Assembly: GCF_963678635.1 (NCBI RefSeq) | Contig: NW_026971249.1 | Span: 1 to 50,231 of the forward strand | Length of the DNA: 50,231 nucleotides | Direction of reading: 5' to 3' | DNA from: Symsagittifera roscoffensis | Taxonomy: Eukaryota > Xenacoelomorpha > Acoela > Convolutidae | In this document: in pieces, positions 39,739-50,231 of the stretch | Layout: every line of letters starts with the position of its first letter | Numbering within the stretch: the first letter of the stretch is position 1 | Made by a program: the position numbers and the translations under genes | The notes under the pieces: generated by a model | What the model saw: the letters and a program-made list of their open reading frames with translations, nothing else | Told to the model about the DNA's origin: nothing | The model's database searches: none

Positions 39739-40818
39739 GTGAATCGAGTGGAGATATTGGACCAGAACACACTTGAGAAGGGACATCTAGTAGACACAGA
39801 TGGAATTGAAAACGGAAGAGACTTTGGTTGGATGGTAGCTGCTTCAGGTCAGACTGTGGTTGTAGCTGTAATTGATTCTACGCAATCAAACTGGAAATGG
39901 ATAAGTGTGACTGTGTTTAATAACCAGCAAAGTTAGCGCACTGTGTCGCTCGATATTGCATTTGACGGTTTAGTGAGATATTGGACCAGAACACACTTGA
40001 GAAAGGACATCTAGTAGACACAGATAGAATTGAAAACGGAAGAGACTTTGGTTGGATGGTAGCTGCTTCAGGTCAGACTGTGGTTGTAGCTGTAATTGAT
40101 TATACGCAATCAAACTGGAAATGGATAAGTGTGACTGTGTTTAATAACCAGCAAAGTTAGCGCACTGTGTCGCTCGATATTGCATTTGACGGTTTAGTGA
40201 GATATTGGACCAGAACACACTTGAGAAAGGACATCTAGTAGACACAGATAGAATTGAAAACGGAAGAGACTTTGGTTGGATGGTAGCTGCTTCAGGTCAG
40301 ACTGTGGTTGTAGCTGTACTTGATTATACGCAATCAAACTGGAAATGGATAAGTGTGACTGTGTTTAATAACCAGCAAAGTTAGCGCACTGTGTCGCTCG
40401 ATATTGCATTTGACGGTTTAGTGAGATATTGGACCAGAACACACTTGAGAAAGGACATCTAGTAGACACAGATAGAATTGAAAACGGAAGAGACTTTGGT
40501 TGGATGGTAGCTGCTTCAGGTCAGACTGTGGTTGTAGCTGTAATTGATTAGACGAAATCAAACTGGAAATGGATAAGTGTGACTGTGTTTAGTAACCAGC
40601 AAAGACAGCACACTGTGTCGCTCGATATTGCTTTTGACGGTTTAGTGTCTTACACCAGTTCTATCTTGGCAAACGAAACTTCTCTGCTGGTTTATTGTGA
40701 CAACAGTACCAACAGAGTAGCTGTGTTCTCACTCCCACCAATATCATCAGATTCAACAGGTGGTTCAAAATCACAAACAGTAGCAAAACCGACAACAAAA
40801 TCGCATGATAATAGATAA
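39739..40818 (+). pseudogene. Exon-like fragment, beta-rich protein of unknown family
   Basis: Plus-strand text in copy 1 reads DFGWMVAASGQTVVVAVID and WKWISVTVFNNQQ. After copy 4 it continues as SLDIAFDGLVSYTSSILAN, TSLLVYCDNSTNRVAVFSLP and a Ser/Thr tail, to a stop at 40816-40818. The alternating pattern resembles beta-propeller or FG-GAP-like blades, but I cannot assign it. Every copy carries at least one stop (TAG in copies 1-3 after NNQQS, and another TAG mid-copy 4), so this is most likely a relic. An AG acceptor (TTTCAG, about 39712) lies upstream. Confidence 0.5.
39751..40647 (+). repeat. Four 224-bp tandem copies of an exon-like sequence
   Basis: Copies start at 39751, 39975, 40199 and 40423 (GAGATATTGG...). 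Copies 2-4 share changes absent from copy 1 (GAAAGGACAT, GATAGAATTG), so they expanded from one another. Junctions read TTTAGTGAGATATTGG. AGTG is also present before copy 1 and before the unique sequence after copy 4, suggesting a short shared word at the break. 224 is not a multiple of three. Confidence 0.95.
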
Positions 40819-40854
40819 TAATCGGAGAAACTTTGGTGCAGACCCAAATCTTCT

Positions 40855-41395
40855 TTTGTTTTATAGGTTTTTGCCTAAAATCTGATTTACATTGATGATT
40901 TTCTACATTTGTTGCATATTTTGAGCTCAAAATAAGGTTTAAATTGACCCATTTTTTCATTTGTTTTATAGTTTTTTGCCCAAGATCTGATTCACAATGA
41001 TCATTTTCTATGATTTTATTGCATATTGTTGAGCTCAAATCTGGCTTATATTGACAATATTTTGGAATCTTTACAATTTTTTTGCAAGTAATCTGATTTA
41101 CAAGATGATTTTTCTACATTTTTGTTGCATATTTTTGAGCTCAAAATGTGTTTTTTATTGACCCATTTATTCATTTGGTTTATAGTTTTTTGCCCAAGAT
41201 CTGATTTACAATGACGATTTACTATGATTTCATTGCATATTTTCAAGCTCAAATCTGGTTTATATTGACATTTTTCTTGATTTTTTACATCTGTTTTTGC
41301 ACAAAATCTGATTTACAATGATGTTTTTCTATATTTTGTTGCATTTTTTTTGTGCCGGAAATCTTGTTTATATTGATGATTTTCATGATTTGTGT
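40855..41395. repeat. ~107-bp satellite B, five copies
   Basis: Units carry GATCTGATTTACAATGATGA, TTGTTGCATATTTT and GAGCTCAAAAT. Copies 1 and 3 share GACCCATTT(T/A)TTCATTTG while copies 2 and 4 share CAAATCTGG(C/T)TTATATTGACA, so the working unit is a ~213-bp dimer. Minus-strand frames (40661-41252) are by-products. Confidence 0.88.
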
Positions 41396-41499
41396 CGTTT
41401 GGTTGAATTCAACTTTAGTTTTGAGTTTTCAAATAGCATGCTTTTAAGAAGAGAAAAATCAATTTTTCTGACAAAAAAAATCAGTTTTTTGACAACATA

Positions 41500-41640
41500 A
41501 TCACATTTAATGCAATTTTATGGCAATAGCAATAGTTTTTGTTGCAATTTTATTGCATTTTTATGGCAAAAACTATAGATTTTATTGCAATTTTATGGCA
41601 AAAGCAATCAATTTTATTGCAATTTCATGGTGATTTCAGG
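41500..41640. repeat. Short ~40-bp repeat (TTTTATTGCAATTTTATGGC)
   Basis: Three to four imperfect units of TTTTATTGCAATTTTATGGC with AAAAGCAAT-like endings, following satellite B. No coding sense. Confidence 0.8.
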
Positions 41641-41879
41641 GCGAAAAAAAAAGTTTGTTGAGATTATGTGAAAATAAAAATACATTTTAGTGCAATAATA
41701 AGGCAATATAATCTTCATGAAAATAATCGCTTTTCTTTCTATTATAATAAAAAATGTCTCTTAAAATGGTTATACATAATCGTTTCGGCAAAATTTTCTC
41801 AATATAATCTATTTGTATCCGAGAAACTTTGGTGCCATTTTACCCGAAAGCCCAGAATGGATATTATTTTGCTTTATTT

Positions 41880-44800
41880 GCAACGTAGACTTGAATTTAA
41901 TTGTTTTCATTGTCGAGTCAATAACTCTTTGAGTATTTTATGTGTCTAATACGTAACAATGTTTGAACAGAATTTTGATATTGTGTTTCAATTTTTTGTA
42001 ATTTGTGTTCAATCCTTTTTCCACAGTTCTTATACAAAAAACTTTTGCATTCGAAAAAGAATCGGAAATTTCTTGATGGCTGATTGTGTCAATGATTGAA
42101 AGTCACGGGTGCTGCTTCTTTACATAAATGGCCATACTGGATTTTACATTGCTGTTTGATTTTTGAACACCAAAATTTTGAGTCAAATCCCAAAATTTTT
42201 CTAATCTCAAACGCATAGATTCCATATGCAATTAAGAATTGAGTTTAATTGATTGCTTTGTCGAGTCATTAGGTCTTCGATTAATTTTTTGTCTTATGCG
42301 TGGCAATATTTCAATAGAGATTCAATCTTCTTTAGAGTTTTGTAAATTCTGTTCAGTCCTTCTTCGAAAAGAAATCGGATTTTTCTTGATGGTTGATTGT
42401 TTCATTGACTGATGGTCACGGGTGTTGCCTCCATACCAAAAACCCCATCATGTACTTTACACTGCAGTTTGTTTTCAGAATACTAAAATTCTGAATCAAA
42501 TGTTACTTATCTCATATGCATAGATCCAATATTCAAGGTAGTGTCGTGTTCAGTTGATTGTTTGTCGAGACATTAAGTCTTCGATTATATTTTCGTATAA
42601 TGCATGACGATGATTGACTATAGATTTAGTCATGTTTTTCAGTTTTATATAATGCTTTCAGTCCTTTTTTCCAAAGTTTCAAAAAACAATTACAAATTTG
42701 ACAAAAATAGGAAAATTTCTGATGGCTGATTGTTCAATGAATTGATAGTCACTGGTGCTGCCTCTTTACCCAAAAGCTCAAACTGGACTTTGCATTGCAG
42801 TTTGTTTTTCTGAAAGCCAAAAGTTTCTATTAATTGTTACTTATCTCGAATGCATAGATCCTATATCCAAACTAAAATTGAGTTTAATTGATTGCTTTGT
42901 CAAGTCAGTAGGTCTTCGATTATTTTTTTGTCTAATGCGTGGCAATGTTTCGAACGAGATTTATTTTTTTTTCGGTTTCGTAAATTGTATTCAATCCCCT
43001 TTTCCACAGTTCTCATTTAAAAACTCGTATTTGAAAAGTAATCGGAAATTTCTTTATCTCTGATTGTTTCATTGATTGATGTTCATAGGTGCTGCTTCCT
43101 TATCCAAAAACACATCCTGAAGTTTACACTGCAGTTTGTTTTTTGACTACCAAAATTTGAGTCAAATTTTTCTTATCTCAAATGCATAGATCCTATATGC
43201 CAGGCAGAATTGAGTTTAATTCATTGTTTTGTCAAGTCATTAGGTCTCCAATTAGTGTAATGTATAATGCGTGGCAATGTTCAATAGAGACTTAATCTTG
43301 TTTTCAGTTTTGTAATTTTTTTTCAATCCTTTTTCCACAGTTCTCATTTAAAAAACTAGTATTCGAAAAGAATTTAGAAAATTTTTGATTGCTGATTGTT
43401 TCATTGATTTATGGTCTAGGGTGCTGCTTCCTTACCCAAAAACACATCCTGAAGTTTACACTGCTGTTTGTTTTTTGAACACCAAAATTTTGAGTCAAAT
43501 GTATCTTATCTCAAAAGCATAGATCGCATATGCAATATAGAATTCAGTTAATTTGATTGTTTTGTCAAGTCATTAGGTCTTCGATTATTTTTTGTTTAAT
43601 GCGTGGCAATGTTTCAATAGAGACTTAATCTTGTTTTCACTTTTGTAAATTGTGTTCAATCCTTTTTCCACAGTTCTCATTTATTAAACTCGTATTCGAA
43701 AAGTAGCCGGAAATTTTTTGTTAGCTGATTTTCTCATTAATTGATGGTGATGGGTGCTGCTTCCTAACTCAAAAACACATCGTGAAGTTTACACTGCAGT
43801 TTGTTTTTGAATACCAAATTTTTGAGTCAAAGCTTTCTTATCTCAAATGCATAGATCCTATATGCAAGGCAGAATTGAGTTTAATTGATTGTTGTGTCAA
43901 ATAATTAGGTCTTCAATTAAATTTTTGTCTAATGCGTGGCAATGTTTCAATAGAGACTTAATCTTGTTTTCAGTTTTGTAATTTTTGTTAAATCCCTTTT
44001 CGACAGTTCTCATTTGAAAAACTAGTATTCGAAACGAAATTGGAAAATTTTTGATTGCTGATTGTTTCATTGATTTATGGTCACGGGTGCTGCTTCCTCA
44101 CCCAAAAACACATCCTGAAGTTTACACTGCATTTTGTTTTTTTGAACACCAAAATTTTGAGTCAAATGATTCTTATCTCAGAAGCATAGATCGCATATGC
44201 AATGTAGAATTCAGTTCATTTGATTGTTTTGTCGATTCATTAGGTCTTCGATTAATTTTTTGTTTAATGCGTGGCAATGTTGCAATAGAGACCTAATTCT
44301 TTTTTCACTTTTGCAATTTTTGTTCAATACATTTTCCACAGTTCTCATTTGAAAAACTCGTATTCAAAAAGAAATTGGAAAAATTTTGATTGCTGATTGT
44401 TTCATTGATTTATGGTCACGGGTGCTGCTTCCTTACCCAAAAACACATCCTGAAGTTTACACTGCTGTTTGTTTTTTAAACACCAAAATTTTGAGTCAAA
44501 TGATTCTTATCTCAGAAGCATAGATCGCATATGCAATGTAGAATTCAGTTCATTTGATTGTTTTGTCGATTCATTAGGTCTTCGATTAATTTTTTGTTTA
44601 ATGCGTGGCAATGTTGCAATAGAGACCTAATTCTTTTTTCACTTTTGCAATTTTTGTTCAATACATTTTCCACAGTTCTCATTTGAAAAACTCGTATTCA
44701 AAAAGAAATTGGAAAAATTTTGATTGCTGATTGTTTCATTGATTTATGGTCACGGGTGCTGCTTCCTTACCCAAAAACACATCCTGAAGTTTACACTGCT

Positions 44801-47402
44801 GTTTGTTTTTTAAACACCAAAATTTTGAGTCAAATGTTTCTTATCTCAATTGCATAGATTCAATATGAAATGTAGAATTCAGTTCATTTGATTATTTTGT
44901 CAAGTCATTAGGTCTTTGACTATTTGTTTGTTTAATGCGTGGCAATGTTGCAATAGAGACCTAATTCTTTTTTCACTTTTGCAATTTTTGTTCAATACAT
45001 TTTCCACAGTTCTCATTTGAAAAACTCGTATTCAAAAAGAAATTGGAAAAATTTTGATTGCTGATTGTTTCATTGATTTATGGTCACGGGTGCTGCTTCC
45101 TTACCCAAAAACACATCCTGAAGTTTACACTGCATTTTGTTTTTTGAACACCAAAATTTTGAGTCAAATGATTCTTATCTCAAAAGCATAGATCGCATAT
45201 GCAATGTAGAATTCAGTTCATTTGATTGTTTTGTCGAGTCATTAGGTCTTCGATTAATTTTTTGTTTAATGCGTGGCAATGTTGCAATAGAGACTTAATT
45301 CTTTTTTTTTCACTTTTGTAATTTTTGTTGAATACTTTTTGCACAGATCTCATTTAGATATATCATAGATTATGGTTAAAGCATAGACCCCATTTTTCGT
45401 AGAACTGGCTTCAATGAATAGTTTTATCGAGTCATTAAGTCTGAATAATTTTTTTATTCCTATGATTAAAAATGATTGAAAAGGGATTCAATATTGTTTT
45501 TCACTTTTGCATTCTGTGTTCAATCCTTTTTTCCCATAGTTCCTTTAGAAAAAAATTTTCGGTTTCGAAAAGAAATTGGAAATCTCTTGGTGGCTGATTG
45601 TTTTTTTGATTGATAATCACGGGTGCTGTCTCATCGCCCAAAAACCCATCCTGGAGTTTACACTGCATTTATTTTTCTCTGAATACAAAAATTTGCAACA
45701 AGTGTTACTTATCTCAAATGCATAGATCCCATATGCAATGTAGAATTGAGTTTAATTAATTGTTTTGTTGAGTCATTAAGTATTTGATTTATTTTTCTTG
45801 ATTAAAAATCTAATCTCGTTTTTTTTTGTTAATTGCGTTCAGTTTTTTCCATCATTCTTATAAATTAAGGCTTTTTGCATTCGAAAAAAAGAGGAAAACT
45901 CTTCAGCGCTGATTGTTTTATTAAATGGTAGTCACGGTTGCTGCCTCCTTACACAAAAACCTATACTGGAGTTTACAAAATGTTTTCTGAATACCAAAAA
46001 TTTCACTCAAACAGTACTTATCTAAAGTGCATAGATCCAATATCCGATATAGATTAAGTTCAATTAATTTCAATTAATTAATTTCAATTAATTAAGTTCA
46101 ATTAATTGTTATGTCGAGTCTTTAAGTCTTCGATTAAATTTTTGTCCATTGCGAGACTATGATTAAAAAGAGATTTAGCCTGGTTTTCCAATTCTGTAAT
46201 TTTGTGTCCAATTCTTTTTCCATAGTTCTCACAAAAAAGTTTTCGTATTTAAAAAGAAAAGAAAAAAATTTGATCACTGATTGCTTCAATGATTGATAGT
46301 CACAGGTGCTGCCTCTTTACCCAAGAACACAATCTGGAGAAAAACACTGCAGTTTCTTTCTGAATACCAAAAATTTGAATCAAATGAAACTTATCTCAAA
46401 AGAATAGACCTCATTTTTTTTGGAGAATTGACATCAATTAATTGTTTTGTTGAGTCATTAGGTCTCAATAACGTTTTTATGCCTATGGGCAACAATGATT
46501 GAAAAGGGTTTCAATCTTGTTTTTCAATTTTGCAGTTTGTGTTCAGTCCTTTTTCCCATAAATCTTTTTAAAAAATTTTTTCAGTTACGAAAAGAAATTG
46601 AGAAATTCTTGGCGGCTGATTGTTTTATTGATTGATAATCACGGGTGCTGCCTCCTTACCCAAAAAACCATCCTGGAGTTTACACTGCAGTTGTTTTTCT
46701 GAGTACAAAAATTTGCAACAAGTGTTACTTATCCCAAATGCATAGATCCCATATCCCATGTAGAATTGAGTTCAATTAATTGTTTTGTCGTGTCATTAAG
46801 TCTCCGAGAAAGTTTATGCGTAATGCGTAGCATGAAATGAATAGAGATTTAATCTTACTTTTCAGTTCAATTTGAGTGTTCAGTCTTTTTTCCATATTAT
46901 TTTTAAAAAAAGTTTTCCATATCCGAAAAGAAATCGAAAAATTCTTGATTGCTGATTGTTTCATTGATCGGTAGTCACCGGTACTGCCTCCTTATCCAAA
47001 AACTCATCCTGGAGTTTACACTGCAGTTTGATTTCCGAATACCAAAAATTTGCAACAAGTTTTATTTAAATTAAATGCATAGATCCCAAATGCATCGTAG
47101 AATTGAGCTCATTTGAATGCTTTGTCGAATCATTAACATTTCATTAATTTTTGTAAAAGGATTAGCAATAATTGAATAGAAATTTAACCTTGTTTTTCAT
47201 TTTTGTATTTTGTGTTCAGTCTTTTTTTCCCTTTTTCGTATAACGAAAAGGTTTTTCGTATTTAAAAAAGAATCTGAAATTTATTGATTGCCGGTTGTTT
47301 TATTGATTGGTAGTCACGGGTGCTGCCTATCTACCCAAAAATTTATCCTGGAGTTTACACTGCAGTTTGGTTTCTGAATACAAAAAAGTTGCAACTAATT
47401 TT
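41880..47402. repeat. ~333-bp satellite A, block 2
   Basis: About sixteen monomers in the same direction as block 1. The GGTGCTGC landmark falls near 42110, 42420, 42757, 43090, 43420, 43753, 44087, 44421, 44756, 45090, 45624, 45941, 46308, 46643, 46976 and 47322. The exact period is 334 bp between 44386, 44720 and 45054. An irregular stretch at 45350-45620 breaks the phase. A small AATTAATTTC repeat sits at 46060-46110. Confidence 0.93.
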
Positions 47403-47999
47403 TACGTATGTTTTTTTACGGATGATGTACTGTGCAAATATCATAAATGCCAAATAAACGAAAAATAGAGAAGCGTTGCAAGCATCCGAAAAACCCCTTA
47501 CATGGGCATCTATTCATTTTTTTTTCGAAACAAGAGCCAAGATCCAAACTTTACTGTTCGCTGTAAGTGACCACTGCGGTCGCACCGCAAATTGAATTAA
47601 AAAGCCAAAAATGATACGCTTTGGGCTATAAAAAAAAATTAAGAGGCGTTTTTTGCAAAAAAAATTGCATCGTATGAACTCTGTTAAATTTACAACCGAA
47701 AGTTTTGTTTTCATCATAATGTCAGCCAAATTTGAGAAAATTTAGTTCTAAACTTCAAGATTTATTCGTTTTGATTGGATAAAATGAATCTAAACTGTAT
47801 AATTTGCATACATTTGTTTGACATAGCGGATGTTTGATTTATCTGATGTTTGCCCTAGATCTTATGGTTCTTTCTGAAATACTCTCAGCAACATACTTCT
47901 TTCTGATCGCTATTTTTTGGGCTCTTTTCCAGTCGCCACTTTGATTTTTTATGGAATTTATGGCTCTTTTTCCTTTTCCCCCGTTCACCTGCAAACAAT
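47403..47999. other. Spacer between direct and inverted satellite copies
   Basis: No satellite and no supported gene. A minus frame of 71 codons (47729-47514) has no recognisable features. GGGCTCTTTTCCAG at 47919-47932 recurs near 48950 and, inverted, near 49130. Confidence 0.5.
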
Positions 48000-48650
48000 T
48001 CTCGAAGGCTTATTGACTCGACAAAACAATCAATTGAAACAAATTCTACATTGTTTGTTGGATCTAAGCCTTTCAGATAAGTATCAATTGTTGCATTTTT
48101 CTGAAACTAAAAAACAAACGAATGTGTACACTCCATGATAGGTTTTTGGGTGAAGAGGCAGCACTTGTGCCTATCAACCATTGAAACAATAGGTCATCGA
48201 GAATTTTCCGATTTCTTTTCGAACACGAAAAACTTGTTTTTTTTCAAAGAAAAAAGGAAAAAGGGACTGAACACAAAATACAAAACTAAAAAACCAGATT
48301 AAATCTATATTCAACCATTGATATCCATAGGTCAAAAAACTATCGGAGACTTAATGACTCGACAAAACAATCAATTGAACTAAAATCTACCTTGGGCGTT
48401 TTAGATCAAAAATCTTGTGGCAAATTTTCTGAAAAACAGAAAACAAACGACAGTGTAAACTCCACGTTGGGTTTATGGATAAGGAGGCAGCACTTTCGAC
48501 CACCAATTTATGAAACAATTATAATCAAGAGTTTTCCAATTCCTCTTCGAATGCGAAAAACTTGTTTTTGTTAACGAAAAAGACAAAAATACTGAACCCA
48601 AAATACAAAACTGAAAAACAAGATTACATCTCTTTCCAAGTTACAGTTCA
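48000..48650. repeat. Satellite A, inverted copies
   Basis: About two monomers in reverse orientation, recognisable by GACTCGACAAAACAATCAATTG, GAGGCAGCACTT and GAAAAGGGACTGAACAC-like words, the reverse complements of the block landmarks. They lie about 600 bp from the end of block 2, giving a head-to-head arrangement. Confidence 0.9.
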
Positions 48651-48934
48651 CTTTGTCCGATTGTCATGAAAATTGGCATGCAGACTAAATAGGCTATGAC
48701 AAACATATTTGGTCTCCATAATTAACCTTGTAAGACTGCTCGTTAGACCATAAAATTCATGTTTGAGTGAGGTGGGGTGGGGAAAGGATTAAGATCCGAT
48801 TTTTTTTATGTGAAAGTCTTTTTGAAATGACTTTTCATGTTTTACTCTATGAGAAAGCCATCCCGGACTTAAACTCATCTATCTCTTTGCGCAGAGTCTT
48901 TATATGTGGGTAACCTTTCTTTTCTTTTTTGTCA

Positions 48935-49150
48935 GGTTTTGGCTCTTTTCCAGGTTCCCCTTTTCAAAGTACCGAATTTTAGGTTTGTTATCGTGTTATT
49001 ACTGCTAAATGCGTGATGTTACGCTGCACAGTATGAAGAACAAATCTGTTCAGAACTGTCGATTTTCATTGCATAATGGTAACGTTAGATAGACTTTTCA
49101 AATTTGAAATTGAAAGATGGGAACTGGAAAAGAGCCCAGGTTTTTTCTCT
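48935..49150. repeat. Short inverted repeat pair (GGCTCTTTTCCAG)
   Basis: TTTTGGCTCTTTTCCAGGTT at about 48943-48962 and its near reverse complement AACTGGAAAAGAGCCCAGG at 49123-49141 bracket ~160 bp. This may be a small foldback element; a third single copy is at 47919. Confidence 0.6.
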
Positions 49151-50231
49151 TGTTGTTCTTTTGGTTGTCCTTTTCTCAAAAACGGATTGTTTTTGATTTG
49201 TGTTTTTCTTTTAGTGTTTTTACAGTTCATGTGGTCTCATTAAATTTTTGAAACAAAGTTCAAAAGAATAATTTATCCAGTTTTATCTGAGTTAATTCTG
49301 GTTTGTGTACCGTGAGATTTTCCTGTACATGTGGTGGTTTGGTGGTGTTAGTAAGCTGCGTTGGTTAGCTCAAGATAAGCTCTAACTCCTTCTTTCAACC
49401 GGGTAAAGAGGAAGTTTAAAACCTGAGCAAGCGCGTTAAAGTCGTTATCTGTTAGTTTGCCAAAACTAGAAATTAATTTACGCTTAATTGTGCGGAAAGG
49501 GTGCGTAAAATATGGGCGAGTCAAATGATAATTTAAAAATTTGTGATAAATAGCACACTAAAAATGTATGTTTCATCTTCAATTTTTTTATTCATCAGAA
49601 AATGCAATAAACTTTATACGCAGCAATGAATTAAAATAATTATGCTATGAATTAGAATTGATTTAATAATGAGTAATCAATTAAGAAAAGAACTAATATT
49701 TTTCATGTGTGCCGTATTTTTGTAATTTTCATATTTGCTGCTTGACTCGCTCGCAACATTTGACGAACTCTTTCCACGCAATTCAAAGCCACTGCAGAGT
49801 TTGATTCAAACTGAATTTCTAGTTTGACAAACTAACTGATAACAATTTAACTTGCTTTCACGCGTTTCAAAACTTTTTCTTAACCCGGTGGAAAGGAATT
49901 CAAGCTAAGCTTATTAACCAACACAGTGCCTTAACACCATCATACTATCGACATGAAAATTTCACGGCACCAAAAGCAGAAGAAACCCAGATTAAACTGG
50001 ATAAAAAATTTGGTTGAATTTTGAATAAAACTTTTGTTAAGACCACGTGAAACGCTAATAAAATCAAATATAGCACAAACTAAAAACAACCCGGTTTTGA
50101 GAAAAGCACACAATTAAACGAACAAGAGAGAAAAAAAAGATAAAAAAGAATTCTAAAGTTATACACAAATAAAGACTCTACTCGAAGAGACGGTAAAAAG
50201 TATACTCCTACTTGTGTCACTCACCAGTAAA
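49151..50231. other. AT-rich DNA, nothing recognised
   Basis: No open frame of note, no repeat family shared with the rest of the window, and no RNA gene visible. Confidence 0.5.

Noticed and set aside
44051-44296. Short proteins such as LIFCLMRGNV repeated in satellite A
   Set aside because: They recur with the monomer and follow no conserved frame.

Overview
The window is eukaryotic and looks like AT-rich invertebrate (metazoan) DNA. The reasons are a spliced animal-type gene with AMOP and von Willebrand D (vWD) domains, Ty3/Gypsy and BEL/Pao LTR retrotransposons, and long satellite arrays. I cannot name the species. One 46-nt intron would fit lineages with very short introns (larvacean tunicates, some nematodes), but that is only a hint.

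Layout: 0.6-5.3 kb is a decayed minus-strand Ty3/Gypsy element (Gypsy-1). 5.3-7.9 kb is AT-rich non-coding DNA with a 12-bp tandem repeat. Four minus-strand exons of a MUC4/SUSD2-like secreted or membrane protein lie at 8.3-9.2 kb and 34.5-35.5 kb. The two groups join in the same splice phase across a 25.4-kb intron, and that intron is a nest of transposons. Outermost is an old, broken, plus-strand BEL/Pao element (gag 9.98-12.15 kb, pol 31.8-33.98 kb). Inserted in its protease/pre-RT region is a 19.3-kb minus-strand Ty3/Gypsy element (Gypsy-2) bounded by two 905-bp direct LTRs (12450-13354 and 30862-31766). Inside Gypsy-2, a 2.4-kb piece (5' leader minisatellite plus the gag N-terminus) is tandemly duplicated.

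Gypsy-2 reads, on the minus strand: 5' LTR, leader, duplicated leader/gag, gag with coiled coil, capsid and two zinc knuckles, protease, RT, RNase H, a long linker, integrase, then about 5 kb of accessory ORFs (ORF3, 3b, 4, 5, 6) in sense orientation, and the 3' LTR. The accessory ORFs show no signal peptide or convincing membrane anchor and I do not recognise them. They are the best candidate for something undescribed here. Lesions are few (isolated stops, single frameshifts) and the LTRs are close to 99% identical by eye, so this is the youngest large insertion.

The right third (35.5-50.2 kb) is mostly non-coding. It holds a diverged ~333-bp satellite in two direct blocks (36.4-38.6 and 41.9-47.4 kb) plus inverted copies at 48.0-48.65 kb. 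Between the blocks lie a four-copy 224-bp tandem duplication of an exon-like sequence, a ~107-bp second satellite and a small foldback element. No tRNA, rRNA or CRISPR array is visible.
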